This document shows positions 16,294 to 25,162 of a stretch of DNA of 64,000 nt, one piece after another. The notes below the pieces were generated by a model, which had not been told where the DNA came from, searched no databases, and saw only the letters and a list, made by a program, of their open reading frames with translations. The position numbers and the translations under genes were made by a program. Origin of the DNA: Amorphus orientalis (lineage in GTDB: Bacteria; Pseudomonadota; Alphaproteobacteria; Rhizobiales; Amorphaceae); NCBI RefSeq assembly GCF_030814015.1, contig NZ_JAUSUL010000001.1:1454001-1518000 (forward strand), read 5' to 3'. How positions within the stretch are numbered: position 1 is the first letter of the stretch; every line of letters starts with the position of its first letter.

Positions 16294-16640
16294 AACCCCC
16301 TCGCCAGGAGGAATGCCGCCGTCACCAGAATGCTCGCGAGCCAAGCACCGATTGAATCGAGCAAGGCCTTCCGAAAGGTTGCTTGGTTAAGCTTCGCCAG
16401 ACTGATCGGCTGTATACCTGGCTCAAAGGGCAGCACTTTGCGGTGATGTTTCCGTCCGGCTGCTGTGCGAGCGGGAAGCAGCGAGCGCAGCAACTCTCTT
16501 CGGTCGGCTGGGCAGATATCCGGCATCCGCGGGTCCGAAATCAGTGCCTCCACCCGTTCGCCTGTCGGGAGCGCAAGAAGAGCCCGCAGCACAGAGGCGC
16601 TCCATTTTCGCCACTCGCGCTCATGGCTGCCGCGGCTCAT
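16290..16640 (-). CDS. Small membrane protein of the mobilization operon
   Basis: 116 residues. A basic, soluble N-terminal 90 residues with LLALPTGERVEALISDPRMP and PADRRELLRSLLPAR, then one hydrophobic helix at about 93-113 near the C-terminus. Start and stop both overlap neighbours by four bases (ATGA), so it is coupled to the ParA-like gene upstream and the coupling-protein gene downstream. It may help assemble the coupling protein in the membrane. Family not recognised. Confidence 0.68.
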   Translation of the reverse strand: MSRGSHEREWRKWSASVLRALLALPTGERVEALISDPRMPDICPADRRELLRSLLPARTAAGRKHHRKVLPFEPGIQPISLAKLNQATFRKALLDSIGAWLASILVTAAFLLARGL

Positions 16641-17404
16641 GAGGAGACCTCCTCATGCGACAAGACCGCCGCCATCTGGCTCTCCGCCTCAGACAGCCAC
16701 TGATCGAACAGAGCCAGCGATCGGGTCGACACGCCAACAGGTAGCCCGATGTTGACAAGGTCCTTGTAGCTCAATTCCGAAATCCGCTGCAGGCTTCCGA
16801 TGTTCTGCATGTATCCCCAGGCCGGGGCGGACATCCGGCCGAGTCTTACGGTCTCAATCTCACCCCACTCACCCCGGGCTTCGCGCAGCCGCCTGGCGAT
16901 GTTCTGATCTCCAGCGGGGAACTGAGCGACCGCCTCGTTGAGGACCGCCAAACGCCTCGCCCGCGGGAAAAGCTGACCCATGCTCCATAGCGCCTGCAGA
17001 CCAGAGGCAAGCGAAGCGCGGTTCATAGTCAAAGGCACCACCCAGAGCAGGTTCTCACCGGCCCCCAAATAGGCAGCTCCGGTCGATTCACCCCATTTGA
17101 GCAACGCTGATGTCAGGTTTGCCCCGAGGCAGCAGACTGTCGGCGGTCCAGCAAGAACGCGTTCGCCGAGGGCATCCATTGCGGAAAAAACCACATCCGG
17201 ATTGTGATAGATCTCCTCGTGAGAGGCGTGCTGGACTTCGATCCACTCTGCCGCATCAATGATGCGGCTCAGCCGCGGGGCGGTTTCGACCTCGATTAAG
17301 CGGGCTGACGGATCGAGCTCTTGGGCCGATCTCCAGAGCAGCTCACTAACGAGGTCCTTGCCGACGCCGCCACGATCATTTCCAACGATAATGCACTGTC
17401 GCAT
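16637..17404 (-). CDS. ParA/MinD-like P-loop protein with unusual Walker A
   Basis: 255 residues. The N-terminus has the layout of a deviant Walker A: GNDRGGVGKD at residues 8-17, where the expected Ser/Thr after GK is Asp17. IEVET at about 37-41 corresponds to switch I and WVVPLTMNR at about 121-129 to the switch II/guanine-side region. In conjugative elements such proteins (TraL- or VirC1-like) recruit the relaxosome to the pole or coupling protein. The GKD change would be expected to weaken Mg-ATP binding. It heads the coupled operon. Confidence 0.7.
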   Translation of the reverse strand: MRQCIIVGNDRGGVGKDLVSELLWRSAQELDPSARLIEVETAPRLSRIIDAAEWIEVQHASHEEIYHNPDVVFSAMDALGERVLAGPPTVCCLGANLTSALLKWGESTGAAYLGAGENLLWVVPLTMNRASLASGLQALWSMGQLFPRARRLAVLNEAVAQFPAGDQNIARRLREARGEWGEIETVRLGRMSAPAWGYMQNIGSLQRISELSYKDLVNIGLPVGVSTRSLALFDQWLSEAESQMAAVLSHEEVSS

Positions 17405-17450
17405 TACAGGTCCTCAGCATTGAAATATTGGATCTACGCTCGCGGCAGTT

Positions 17451-17936
17451 CTAATCTTCGTCCTCCAGCCACCATTGCTCGAGATCTATCTTCTCTTCTG
17501 AGAGAGCAGGTAATTCCAGAATGGAGGCAGGCAGGGTTCGCTTGAAAAGTCTTTTTGCCTCTTCCGGGGAAATGGTCCTGTCGTAGATGTTGCGCCCTTC
17601 TTGCTCCCAAATGGACCCGTATTTGTAGATCATCGCGCCTGAGTAACCGACCGGGGCAATGAGGAAGACGCCTGGTCGGACGATGCCATTGACGAACGGG
17701 TGGCCGCTTATGCCGAAGTGGTCGCAGACTTCGCTCAGCAAATTTCCAACAAAGACGCCTCCTCTCGAGATGAAAATGGCATGTGTGGTGATGTAATAGT
17801 TTCCGCAGTACATATCGAAGCGCGTGACGCTCCGTCGATCGGGCAATCGGTATTCGAACTTGTTTGGCCGAACTTCGAGTAGGGGCTCGTCGCGATATTC
17901 CACGACGGTCCGTGGCTGTTTTGAAAAGAATTGCAT
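17451..17936 (-). CDS. Hypothetical protein of the mobilizable element
   Basis: 161 residues. Mixed alpha/beta sequence with no membrane helix: RPNKFEYRLPDRRSVTRFD, IFISRGGVFVGNLL, GVFLIAPVGYSG, and an acidic C-terminus (QWWLEDED). It reads the same way as the ParA operon, 47 bases upstream of it, with an AT-rich control region before its start. I do not recognise it. A relaxosome or partition role is only a guess from position. Confidence 0.55.
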   Translation of the reverse strand: MQFFSKQPRTVVEYRDEPLLEVRPNKFEYRLPDRRSVTRFDMYCGNYYITTHAIFISRGGVFVGNLLSEVCDHFGISGHPFVNGIVRPGVFLIAPVGYSGAMIYKYGSIWEQEGRNIYDRTISPEEAKRLFKRTLPASILELPALSEEKIDLEQWWLEDED

Positions 17937-18493
17937 GGTGGTCTCCCTTACTTCGGAGATGGGAAAATGATGCAGAAAAAATCAGAATAATAATGATTTT
18001 ATATTGATTTTTTTGATTTCATCGGTAAATCAGTGCTTAATCCTAAATGATTGATCTGCGAAAAGCGAAATATTCGGCCTGTCGGAGAGACGCAGAGAGG
18101 GCGAGGCTTCAGTCGCCGAATATCAACGGGTCTTCTTTGCTCATCCCTAAAAGCGGCTACGAAGACAGGGAGCAAGCTGCAGTCATGAAGTTGCGGGAAA
18201 GGCGCGCCAAGTCTTTGAGAAATTTAGCAATTGCTGAAGGGCTTCGGTTTGCGAAAAACCAAACGAACAGAGCGTGGTGGCGCGTCTATTTTGTCGCAGA
18301 GGAGCAGGAAACCCGGGACTTTGAGCTCTCAAGGATAGTGCGGTGGGGTGGTTCCGCAGTCGTTACGCGTTTTGCGAAAAACCAAACGCCGGAAGAGCGG
18401 AGGGCGCCCCCGTGCCTGGGACCAGGGCAGTTCAATCGGGTGTCGCATCTACCTTTCTGCGCATTCCCCGAACAACGAAGTCACCGCCTGGGG
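17937..18493. other. AT-rich control region inside the mobilizable element
   Basis: 557 bases. The first 100 bases are unusually AT-rich and hold an inverted repeat, AAAAAATCA (17976-17984) and TGATTTTTT (18005-18013). An open frame on the plus strand from 18047 exists but has irregular composition and crosses a repeated motif, so I do not call it a gene. Promoter or origin functions are plausible. Confidence 0.45.
18248..18388. repeat. 18-base direct repeat TTTGCGAAAAACCAAACG
   Basis: Exact copies at 18248-18265 and 18371-18388, 123 bases apart. In the first copy the preceding GG creates a small dyad, GGTTT and AAACC around GCGAA. The repeats sit between the two arms of the mobilization module and could be binding sites for an element-encoded protein. 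Confidence 0.55.
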
Positions 18494-18886
18494 CTACTCG
18501 CTTCCAAACAACCCGCCGCTGAAGTCCGGGCGCTTCGGTTTCGCCTGGTCCGGCGTGTGCCGACCGTCGGTGTTTGCTGATTGATCAGCCACGGACGTCT
18601 GGGGACGGGCAGCCGGACGCTGCGTTCGGCTGGACGAGCGTGGGGCTGGCTGCTCGGTGGGCTCCATTTCCTGGGCCGGCGCTGAGGTCGCATTTCCCGA
18701 TGGCGCTTCCCGCTGGGCCATCATCCCGTCGAAACCGGGCAGGGGAAGGTTGAGGGCCGAGGCGTCCCGGAGGGCTCGGGCATAGGCCTGTAGCCAGGGC
18801 ACGGCCTCTTCCGGAACCATAAGTTCAACGCGCTTCCAGCCGGCCTGTTTGCGGCGCTCGCGGTAGCGGGTGTGCTTCTCGGCCAT
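18494..18886 (-). CDS. Mobilization-associated hypothetical protein
   Basis: 130 residues. I start at the ATG with GGAGG about 10 bases upstream; the frame is open earlier without a ribosome site. Residues 1-55 are basic and folded-looking (YRERRKQAGWKRVELMVPEE, then WLQAYARALRD), which resembles a small DNA-binding ribbon-helix-helix-type module. Residues 60-130 are Pro/Ser/Gln-rich and probably disordered, ending DFSGGLFGSE. It is divergent from mobC, with the candidate oriT between them. Confidence 0.6.
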   Translation of the reverse strand: MAEKHTRYRERRKQAGWKRVELMVPEEAVPWLQAYARALRDASALNLPLPGFDGMMAQREAPSGNATSAPAQEMEPTEQPAPRSSSRTQRPAARPQTSVADQSANTDGRHTPDQAKPKRPDFSGGLFGSE

Positions 18887-18959
18887 GCTGGGTGCCTCCG
18901 GTAAGCCTTGGATGGTAACCCGGCGACCGTCCGGGTCAATGTCGGAGACTGGGGTTCGG

Positions 18960-19270
18960 GAAGGGCAGTTGAGGTGATGGCAAGCCATGCGCGGTCATAC
19001 CGCGCGGACGGCCCGAAGAGGGCCTGTCTTGGCAAGGGGAGAGATCCCCGTTGCATCCCCCGGACTGTGGTCGGGCACTATGGTGCCGTCACCCGCTGTG
19101 CCATCGGCCGGATCGGCGATGACGATTCCCCTTGATTGTTGAGCAATTTGGCTTGGCCTGTGTCGGTTCGCCGGGAACACTGGGGTTCGGAGGCAGCCGG
19201 TGCTCGGGGCGTGTGCCACGCTGCAGGGCCTTGCCTCCATTCCCCGTCATGTCGAAGGAGGAGGCCACGC
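18960..19270. other. Candidate origin of transfer (oriT) region
   Basis: About 300 bases before mobC, between divergent genes. It contains three short hairpins in a row: GCGCGGT/ACCGCGC at 18989-19005, GGCCC/GGGCC at 19010-19024, and GGGGA/TCCCC at about 19037-19050. Relaxases nick beside such inverted repeats, and oriT usually lies just upstream of mobC. I could not identify the nic site by sequence. Confidence 0.45.
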
Positions 19271-19636
19271 ATGGGGCGTGGATCCGAGACCCGCAAACGC
19301 GGCCGCTTGCTCCAGGTGAGACTGGCGGCTGAGGAACTTGCCGAAGTTCGCGAGCGGGCCGATCGGGCCGGCCTGACGCCGGCCAGCTATGTCCGCCAGA
19401 CGGTTCTGGACGGACCTTTGCCGCGGCAGGTGCCGCGGCCGCCGGCAAGCCGCGTCGAGTTGGCTCAGCTTCTTGGGCACGTCGGCAAGCTCGGCAGCAA
19501 CGTCAATCAGCTTGCCCGCGCCGTGAACCGGGGGCAGGTGGCGACGCTGGACCCGATGCGGCTGGCGGAGATTCAAGATGAGCTGGAAGAGATCCGCACG
19601 GCTCTCATGGTCGCGCTCGGTCGCGATCCCGGGTGA
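19271..19636 (+). CDS. MobC-like relaxosome accessory protein
   Basis: 121 residues. The ATG is preceded by GAAGGAGGAGG. Residues 10-55 look like a ribbon-helix-helix DNA-binding region (LLQVRLAAEELAEVRERADR, then LTPASYVRQ). Residues 70-90 have the MobC signature LGSNVNQLARAVN. The C-terminal helix is charged. MobC binds oriT and helps the relaxase melt the nick region. The relaxase gene starts 7 bases after its stop. Confidence 0.82.
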   Translation: MGRGSETRKRGRLLQVRLAAEELAEVRERADRAGLTPASYVRQTVLDGPLPRQVPRPPASRVELAQLLGHVGKLGSNVNQLARAVNRGQVATLDPMRLAEIQDELEEIRTALMVALGRDPG

Positions 19637-19642
19637 GGGGCC

Positions 19643-22015
19643 ATGGTCATCAAGGGACGCTCCCGCTCCGGTGCCAAGGAACTTGCCGCCCATCTGCTGC
19701 GCACCGACACCAACGAGCGGATGGAGGTGCTCGAGCTCCGGGGCACGGTCGCCACCGACCTGTTGGGCGCGCTGCGCGAGTTCGAGGCGGTTGCCGTCGG
19801 TACCCGCTGCAAGCGGTCGCTCTATCACGCCTCGATCAATGTGCCGGTCCACGAGCGGCTGGACGGTGACGGCTGGGATCTGGCGATCGACCGGCTTGAG
19901 GCCGAGCTGGGCCTGACCGGTCAGGCCAGGGCGGTGGTCATGCACGAGAAGCTGGGACGCGAACACGTCCACATCGTGTGGAGCCGGATCGATCTCGCCC
20001 GGATGACGGCGATCGCCGACAGCCACACCTATCGCAAGCACGAGATCGTCGCCCGGGAGCTGGAGCGCACACTCGGTCATGCACGCGTCCAGGGTGTGCA
20101 TGTCGAGCGGGACGGGCAGCTTCGTCCCGAGCGCACGCCGTCTCACGCGGAGATGCAGCTGAAGGAGCGCACCGGGAGCGATCCCGTCCGGGTGAAGCAC
20201 GATCTCACCCGGTGTTGGCGGGAGACGGAGACCGGAGCCGAGTTTGCGGCTGCACTTGAGGCTTCTGGATATGTGCTGGCCCGAGGCAACCGCCGGAGCT
20301 TCGTCGCGGTGGATGCGGCCGGCGTGATCCACAGCCTGCCCCGGCGGATTGAGGGAGCACGGGCCCGTGACGTCGCTGAGCGGCTGGGAACGATCGGAGA
20401 GTTGCCGAACGCCACCGATGTTCGGGCAAGCCGGATGGCCGACCTGGACCGCAGCCAGCACGCCGAGGCGGCGCGGGCGGCTGTCAGAGACCCTCGCGAC
20501 GTGCTGGAGGGACTGCTGGTCACCCGTCCTTACGTCCATGTCCATGAGCTGGAGAGCGCGCTGGGCGAGGCCGGACACGCCGATCCCGAGCAGGCGCTCG
20601 AGGCGCTCTGCACGCAGAAGGACATCCTGCAACTGAGGGAGCCGGAAAGCGACAGCGTCCTCGGGATCACCACACAGGCCGTGCGGGATCAGGAGCGCCG
20701 TCTCCTGGCGCGGGCGACGCGGCTTGCCGCAAGCGATCGCCATGCGGTCGATCCACGCTTTATTGGTACCGCTATCCGCGAGCGCACCCTCGATCCGGAG
20801 CAGGCTGACGCACTGCGCCATGCCCTCGATGCGGGGTCGCTCAAGATCATTGAAGGTCGGGCCGGGACCGGCAAGAGCCACACCTTGAACGCCATCCGGT
20901 CGGCAGCCGAGCGAGACGGACACACCGTGATCGGGCTCGCGCCGACCAATGCCGTTGCTCAGGACCTGCGTGACAGCGGCTTCGGCCGGGCTACCACCGT
21001 TCACTCCCTGCTCTGGTACCGGGAGCATGCGCCGGACCACGACGCGGCCCACGTGCCGCGCCGGTCGCTTCTGATCGTGGACGAGGCCGCCATGCTGGAT
21101 ACGGAGCGGCTCGATCGGATGACCGCCCTTGCCGAGGAGGCGGGCGCCAAGCTGCTTCTGGTCGGCGACGATCGCCAGCTCGCCTCGATCGAGCGGGGCG
21201 GGATGTTCTCCGTCATCCGGGATGCCATCGGCAGCACCACACTCACCACCGTTCGCCGCCAGACACGCGATTGGGCGCGAGAGGCGGCTCGCGACTTTGC
21301 CGAGGGACGGTTCGCGGAAGCGCTCGCCGCCTATCAGGACCATGACCTGATCGATTGGTCCGCGACCCTAGAGACTGCTCGGCAACACCTGATCGATCGG
21401 TGGGCGGCCGACACCGCCGAAGCGCGCGGCAAACGCTTCGTGTTCGCCTACACCAACGAGGAGGTGCGGCGTCTCAACGATGCTCTCCAGGCCATCGAGA
21501 TCGAACGGGACCGGGTGACCGACCTGATCACACTGGAGACCGAGCGCGGAACCCTGCACGTCGGTGTCGGCGATCGCATCGCCTTCCGCGGGACCGACAA
21601 ACCACGAGGGATCCATGCCGGCGCGCTCGGCACCGTCGAGGCCATCCGCGGCGACGTCCTCACGGTGCGATCCGATCGCGGCCGCCGCATCGATGTCGAT
21701 ACCACCGCCTTCACCAATCTCGACCTGGGCTATGCCGGCACGATCTATCGTGGACAGGGTAAGACCCTCGACCAGGTCTATCTGCTCCACACCCGCCACT
21801 GGCGCGACGCCGCCTCCTACGTCGCCATGACCCGCTCGCGCAACGAAACCCGTGTCTTCGTCGCCCGCGACCAGGCTAAGAACCTCACCGACCTCGCGCA
21901 TCAGATGGCGCGGCAGAATAACCGCGGAGCGACATTAGCGCTCGAGGTAACCGGCGAACGGGGGCGGGAGCAACTGAGAGAGAGGGAGATCAGAGACAGG
22001 GGGCGGGAGAGGTAA
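19643..22015 (+). CDS. MobP-type relaxase fused to a RecD-like helicase
   Basis: 790 residues. N-terminal relaxase (about 1-200): start MVIKGRSRSGAKELAAHLLR, probable motif I with Tyr61 (SLYHASIN), HEKLGREHVHIVW with metal-binding His108 and His110. C-terminal superfamily 1 helicase (about 380-770): Walker A GRAGTGKS at 405-412, IVDEAAM with Asp479/Glu480, LVGDDRQL, and UvrD_C_2-type GTIYRGQGKTLDQV and YVAMTRSR near the end. The protein nicks oriT, binds the 5' end and unwinds the strand. The very basic tail (REREIRDRGRER) is typical of an unstructured transfer signal. This fusion is common in alphaproteobacterial mobilizable islands. Confidence 0.88.
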   Translation: MVIKGRSRSGAKELAAHLLRTDTNERMEVLELRGTVATDLLGALREFEAVAVGTRCKRSLYHASINVPVHERLDGDGWDLAIDRLEAELGLTGQARAVVMHEKLGREHVHIVWSRIDLARMTAIADSHTYRKHEIVARELERTLGHARVQGVHVERDGQLRPERTPSHAEMQLKERTGSDPVRVKHDLTRCWRETETGAEFAAALEASGYVLARGNRRSFVAVDAAGVIHSLPRRIEGARARDVAERLGTIGELPNATDVRASRMADLDRSQHAEAARAAVRDPRDVLEGLLVTRPYVHVHELESALGEAGHADPEQALEALCTQKDILQLREPESDSVLGITTQAVRDQERRLLARATRLAASDRHAVDPRFIGTAIRERTLDPEQADALRHALDAGSLKIIEGRAGTGKSHTLNAIRSAAERDGHTVIGLAPTNAVAQDLRDSGFGRATTVHSLLWYREHAPDHDAAHVPRRSLLIVDEAAMLDTERLDRMTALAEEAGAKLLLVGDDRQLASIERGGMFSVIRDAIGSTTLTTVRRQTRDWAREAARDFAEGRFAEALAAYQDHDLIDWSATLETARQHLIDRWAADTAEARGKRFVFAYTNEEVRRLNDALQAIEIERDRVTDLITLETERGTLHVGVGDRIAFRGTDKPRGIHAGALGTVEAIRGDVLTVRSDRGRRIDVDTTAFTNLDLGYAGTIYRGQGKTLDQVYLLHTRHWRDAASYVAMTRSRNETRVFVARDQAKNLTDLAHQMARQNNRGATLALEVTGERGREQLREREIRDRGRER

Positions 22016-22473
22016 AGACCTTGGGCTGAGGGGCTACGTTTTGGAAGTGGTAGCGAAGGACGGTAGCGGCCGCTTTGCGCCCATCGCGGTCATTCGCCGG
22101 CCCAGTTAGCCGCCTTGGAAGCGGGCCTTCGTCCTGCGTCGGTTCCGTCGCAAGCAGTGTCCGCCTGAGGATGGCCTTGTTGTGCACGACCTTTCCTTAA
22201 GAGAAAGCGCTTCACTGACTCATACTTTTTTATTGTGGCAGATAGGGTCAGACTTCATGTGGCTTGGCAGATCGCCCTCGATTGTGTTCAGGCGGCGCGT
22301 GCGAAATGGGTTCGATCGTATTGCGCTTCATGTGTCAGCCTGATCGCGCTCCGCCGATCCAGTATTCATGAACCACCCGCCAGGACTCAGCACTTCCGGA
22401 GGTGACTCCGTCGGATCGCAGGGCTAAAGTTGTGGGTCTGGGATCCGGGTTGGAGGAGCCGTCCCGCACCGCG
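22016..22473. other. Intergenic region between mobilizable element and cox cluster
   Basis: 458 bases with no supported gene. It must contain the right end of the element or its remnant and the promoter for the cox regulator. I looked for a copy of the tRNA-Ser 3' end and saw none. An AT-rich patch, ACTTTTTTATTG, at about 22224-22238 may be promoter-related. Confidence 0.4.
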
Positions 22474-23631
22474 ATGATTACCCCTGCTTACGATTACCTG
22501 CTGGTGGCGGCATCGGTGCTCGTCTCGATGATGGCCTCGTTCACGGGGCTGACGCTCACCAAAGGCATTTCGGCGCTGCCCGAGGGGCTGCGCAAGATCC
22601 GGATCGTCATGGCCGCGCTCGCCCTTGGCGGCGGCATCTGGTCGATGCATTTCGTCGCGATTCTGGCGATGCGGTTCCCGTTGCCGATCGATTACGACGT
22701 GATCTACACGCTCGGCTCCGCGCTTATCGCGATCCTGATGGCCGGGACGGCATTGTTGATCCTGCATTTTGCGTCGCGGACCTGGATCAACCAGGTCGTT
22801 GCCGGCGCCATTCTCGGCAACGGCATCGTGGTGATGCACTATGTCGGCATGTCGGCCCTGCGCGGCTGCCTGACCCTTTATGAGCCGGTCGGCATCGTCC
22901 TGTCGATCGCCGTGGCGACCCTGATGGGGATCTTGGCCATTGGGCTTGCTTACGCCAGGCGGAACACGGCCCATATCCTCGCGTCGACGGTCATCTTCGG
23001 TGCATCCGTGGTGGTGGTGCATTTCGTCGCCATCGCGTGGACGTCGTTCCAGATATCGGGATCGCTCGTCGGAACGATGCCGCAGATCGAGAACGGCACG
23101 CTGGCGCTGCTCGTGATGCTCTCGGCGTTCGTGATCTGTGGGACGTTTCTCCTCGCCTCCACCAGTTACGTGTTCAACGGTTTCAGCAAGCCGGTCACCG
23201 CGGGCGCGCCAACCGCGGCTCTGGCCGGGGCCGCTGCGGGTGGAGACGCCCCTCGCCCGGAAGAGAGCCTGGCTGCCACCTTCGTGCCGCATGTGGAAGC
23301 GCCGCGTATCCCCTATGAGCGGGACAAGCGAACCTGCTTCATTCCCGCCGAGCGGGTGATCGCGCTGCGCGCCGAGGGGCACTACACCGTGCTCTACACC
23401 CGCGACGAGATGCTGTTCTGCCCGTGGTCGATCTCGGAAGCGGAAAGACGGCTGCCACAGATGCTTTTTCTGCGAACGCATCGAAGCTATCTCGTCAACC
23501 TGCAGCACGTGACCGCGTTCGAGCGCCACAAGGACAACGGCTCCTGCCATTTCGACGGCGTCCAATCGCTCAAGTTCGCGCCCGTGAGCCGCGGCCATGT
23601 CGCCGGCGTCCGCGAAGCGCTCGGCCTGTAG
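22474..23631 (+). CDS. coxC: MHYT-LytTR membrane regulator of CO dehydrogenase genes
   Basis: 386 residues. Residues 1-255 are seven-helix MHYT sensor: three repeats of the signature appear (WSMHFVAI, VMHYVGMSAL and VVHFVAIAW), whose His/Met residues are proposed copper or heme ligands for sensing small gases. Residues about 285-386 are a LytTR DNA-binding domain (FIPAERVIALRAEGHYTVLY and FLRTHRSYLVNL). In Oligotropha, CoxC and CoxH have the same layout and CoxC precedes coxM, as here, so I use that symbol with caution. I start at the ATG at 22474; upstream in-frame GTG codons lack good spacing to GGAG. Confidence 0.75.
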   Translation: MITPAYDYLLVAASVLVSMMASFTGLTLTKGISALPEGLRKIRIVMAALALGGGIWSMHFVAILAMRFPLPIDYDVIYTLGSALIAILMAGTALLILHFASRTWINQVVAGAILGNGIVVMHYVGMSALRGCLTLYEPVGIVLSIAVATLMGILAIGLAYARRNTAHILASTVIFGASVVVVHFVAIAWTSFQISGSLVGTMPQIENGTLALLVMLSAFVICGTFLLASTSYVFNGFSKPVTAGAPTAALAGAAAGGDAPRPEESLAATFVPHVEAPRIPYERDKRTCFIPAERVIALRAEGHYTVLYTRDEMLFCPWSISEAERRLPQMLFLRTHRSYLVNLQHVTAFERHKDNGSCHFDGVQSLKFAPVSRGHVAGVREALGL

Positions 23632-23657
23632 CGCCACAGGTCAAATCTCCCCGATTT

Positions 23658-23688
23658 CGCATTTCGTGCGGATAAATCGCACTTCGTG
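23658..23688 (+). promoter_or_regulatory. Direct repeat, candidate LytTR binding site upstream of coxM
   Basis: CGCATTTCGTG (23658-23668) and CGCACTTCGTG (23678-23688) are direct repeats differing at one base and spaced exactly 20 bp, two helical turns. LytTR domains bind such tandem repeats. The pair lies 113 bases before coxM and 27 bases after the gene for a LytTR protein. Confidence 0.6.
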
Positions 23689-23800
23689 AAATGCGCTGCG
23701 CTCGCGATGGCTTTGACCTCGCATGGCCATGGGAGCCTCGTAACGTTCCCCGTGCGGGACGCTGGGTGGGGCCGGCTGTCTCCGCGACGGGAGGAAAAAA

Positions 23801-24655
23801 ATGATACCTGGCAATTTCCACTATCATCGGCCGGAGTCCGTCGATGACGCGGTTGCCATTCTCGCCAAGTATGGCGACGAAGCACGGGCGGTGGCGGGGG
23901 GCCACAGCCTCATTCCGATGATGAAGCTGCGCATGGCCGACCTGGCTCATGTGGTCGATCTTCAGGCCATAGGCGACCTGAAAGGCATCACCGTCGACAG
24001 CAGCACGGTCACCATCGGTGCGATGGTCACTCAGCATGAACTGATCGCGAGCGAGCCACTCGCCCAGGCGGCTCCCATCATTCGCGAAGCGTCGCTGCAG
24101 ATCGCCGATCCACAGGTGCGCTATGTCGGCACGATCGGTGGCAATGTCGCGAATGGCGATCCCGGCAACGACATGCCGGCTCTGATGCAGTGCCTCGACG
24201 CGACCTTTGTGCTGACGGGCCCCAACGGCACCCGCGACGTCGCGGCGCGTGAATTCTACGAGGCGGCCTACTTCACCGCCCGCGAGGATGACGAACTGCT
24301 CGTCGCCATCCGGTTCCCGGCGACGCAGGGCGGTTACGCCTACGAAAAGCAGAAGCGCAAGATCGGCGACTACGCCACTGCGGCGGCGGCGGTCCTCATA
24401 GAGAAGGACGGCAGCTCCTGCTCCGCCGCCTCTGTTGCGATGACCAACCTCTCCGACGTTCCCGTCTACTGCCAGGGTGCCATCGATGCGCTGATCGGGT
24501 CGACCCTCGACGCGTCGGCGCTCGATGCGGCGGTCGCTGCCATGCAGGAGGCCATCGATCCGCAGGCCGACAATCGCGGGCCCGTGGAGTTCAAGAGACA
24601 TGTCGCCGGGATCATGCTGCGCCGGGCGATCGAGCGCGCCGCGTCGCGCGCCTGA
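23801..24655 (+). CDS. coxM: CO dehydrogenase medium (FAD) subunit
   Basis: 284 residues. Binds FAD and passes electrons from the iron-sulfur subunit to quinone. FAD motifs of the molybdenum hydroxylase family: [11 protein letters not shown] at about residues 32-42 and [14 protein letters not shown] at about 111-124. The C-terminal CO_deh_flav domain ends around ARNRG-like text ([14 protein letters not shown]). A GGGAGG ribosome site precedes the ATG. It is first in the structural trio coxM-coxS-coxL, the order typical of form I CO dehydrogenase. Confidence 0.93.
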   Translation: MIPGNFHYHRPESVDDAVAILAKYGDEARAVAGGHSLIPMMKLRMADLAHVVDLQAIGDLKGITVDSSTVTIGAMVTQHELIASEPLAQAAPIIREASLQIADPQVRYVGTIGGNVANGDPGNDMPALMQCLDATFVLTGPNGTRDVAAREFYEAAYFTAREDDELLVAIRFPATQGGYAYEKQKRKIGDYATAAAAVLIEKDGSSCSAASVAMTNLSDVPVYCQGAIDALIGSTLDASALDAAVAAMQEAIDPQADNRGPVEFKRHVAGIMLRRAIERAASRA

Positions 24656-24670
24656 GGGGAGGAAACACCA

Positions 24671-25162
24671 ATGGACAAGATGCACTTCAAGGTGACGGTC
24701 AACGGCAAGCAGGAGGAACTGCTTGTCGAGCCGCGCGAACTGCTGATTCACGTGTTGCGCGAGAAACTGGGCGTAACCGGTCCGCACATCGGATGCGAGA
24801 CGTCGCATTGCGGCGCCTGCACGGTCGATATGGACGGCAAATCGGTCAAGTCCTGCACTGTCTTCGCGGCGCAGGCGAACGGCGCCGACGTGACCACGAT
24901 CGAGGGACTCGGCACGCCCGATGGCCTGCATGTGCTGCAGCAGATGTTCAAGGAGCATCACGGGCTGCAGTGCGGCTTCTGCACGCCGGGCATGATCACC
25001 CGCGCCTATCGCCTGCTGCAGGAAAACCCCGACCCGAGCGAGGAGGACGTGCGCTTCGGCATGTCCGGCAACCTGTGCCGCTGCACCGGCTACCAGAACA
25101 TCGTCAAGGCGGTGCTTGCCTCCGCCGCTGAACTCAACGCCGTCAAGGAGGCCGCACAATGA
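24671..25162 (+). CDS. coxS: CO dehydrogenase small (2Fe-2S) subunit
   Basis: 163 residues. Two [2Fe-2S] clusters: plant-ferredoxin-type ligands in [10 protein letters not shown] with a distal Cys in VKSCTVF (N-terminal domain), and four ligands in [10 protein letters not shown] and [10 protein letters not shown] (C-terminal domain). These relay electrons from the Mo-Cu site of CoxL to FAD in CoxM. The length is normal. The stop overlaps the coxL start by four bases (ATGA), so the two subunits are co-translated. Confidence 0.95.
   Translation: MDKMHFKVTVNGKQEELLVEPRELLIHVLREKLGVTGPHIGCETSHCGACTVDMDGKSVKSCTVFAAQANGADVTTIEGLGTPDGLHVLQQMFKEHHGLQCGFCTPGMITRAYRLLQENPDPSEEDVRFGMSGNLCRCTGYQNIVKAVLASAAELNAVKEAAQ

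Noticed and set aside
18047-18580. Plus-strand open frame of 177 codons in the mobilizable element
   Set aside because: It contains both copies of the 18-base repeat, reads into the antisense of another gene and lacks a ribosome site, so I treat the region as regulatory.
19247-21343. Long open frame (698 codons) antisense to the relaxase
   Set aside because: Composition is an antisense shadow; the plus strand has clear relaxase and helicase motifs.
22016-22473. Right attachment site of the mobilizable element
   Set aside because: I compared this region with the tRNA-Ser 3' end and found no copy long enough to call.
22387-23637. Open frame antisense to the MHYT-LytTR gene
   Set aside because: His/Arg/Asp-rich text without hydrophobic pattern is typical of a shadow; the sense strand has three MHYT motifs.
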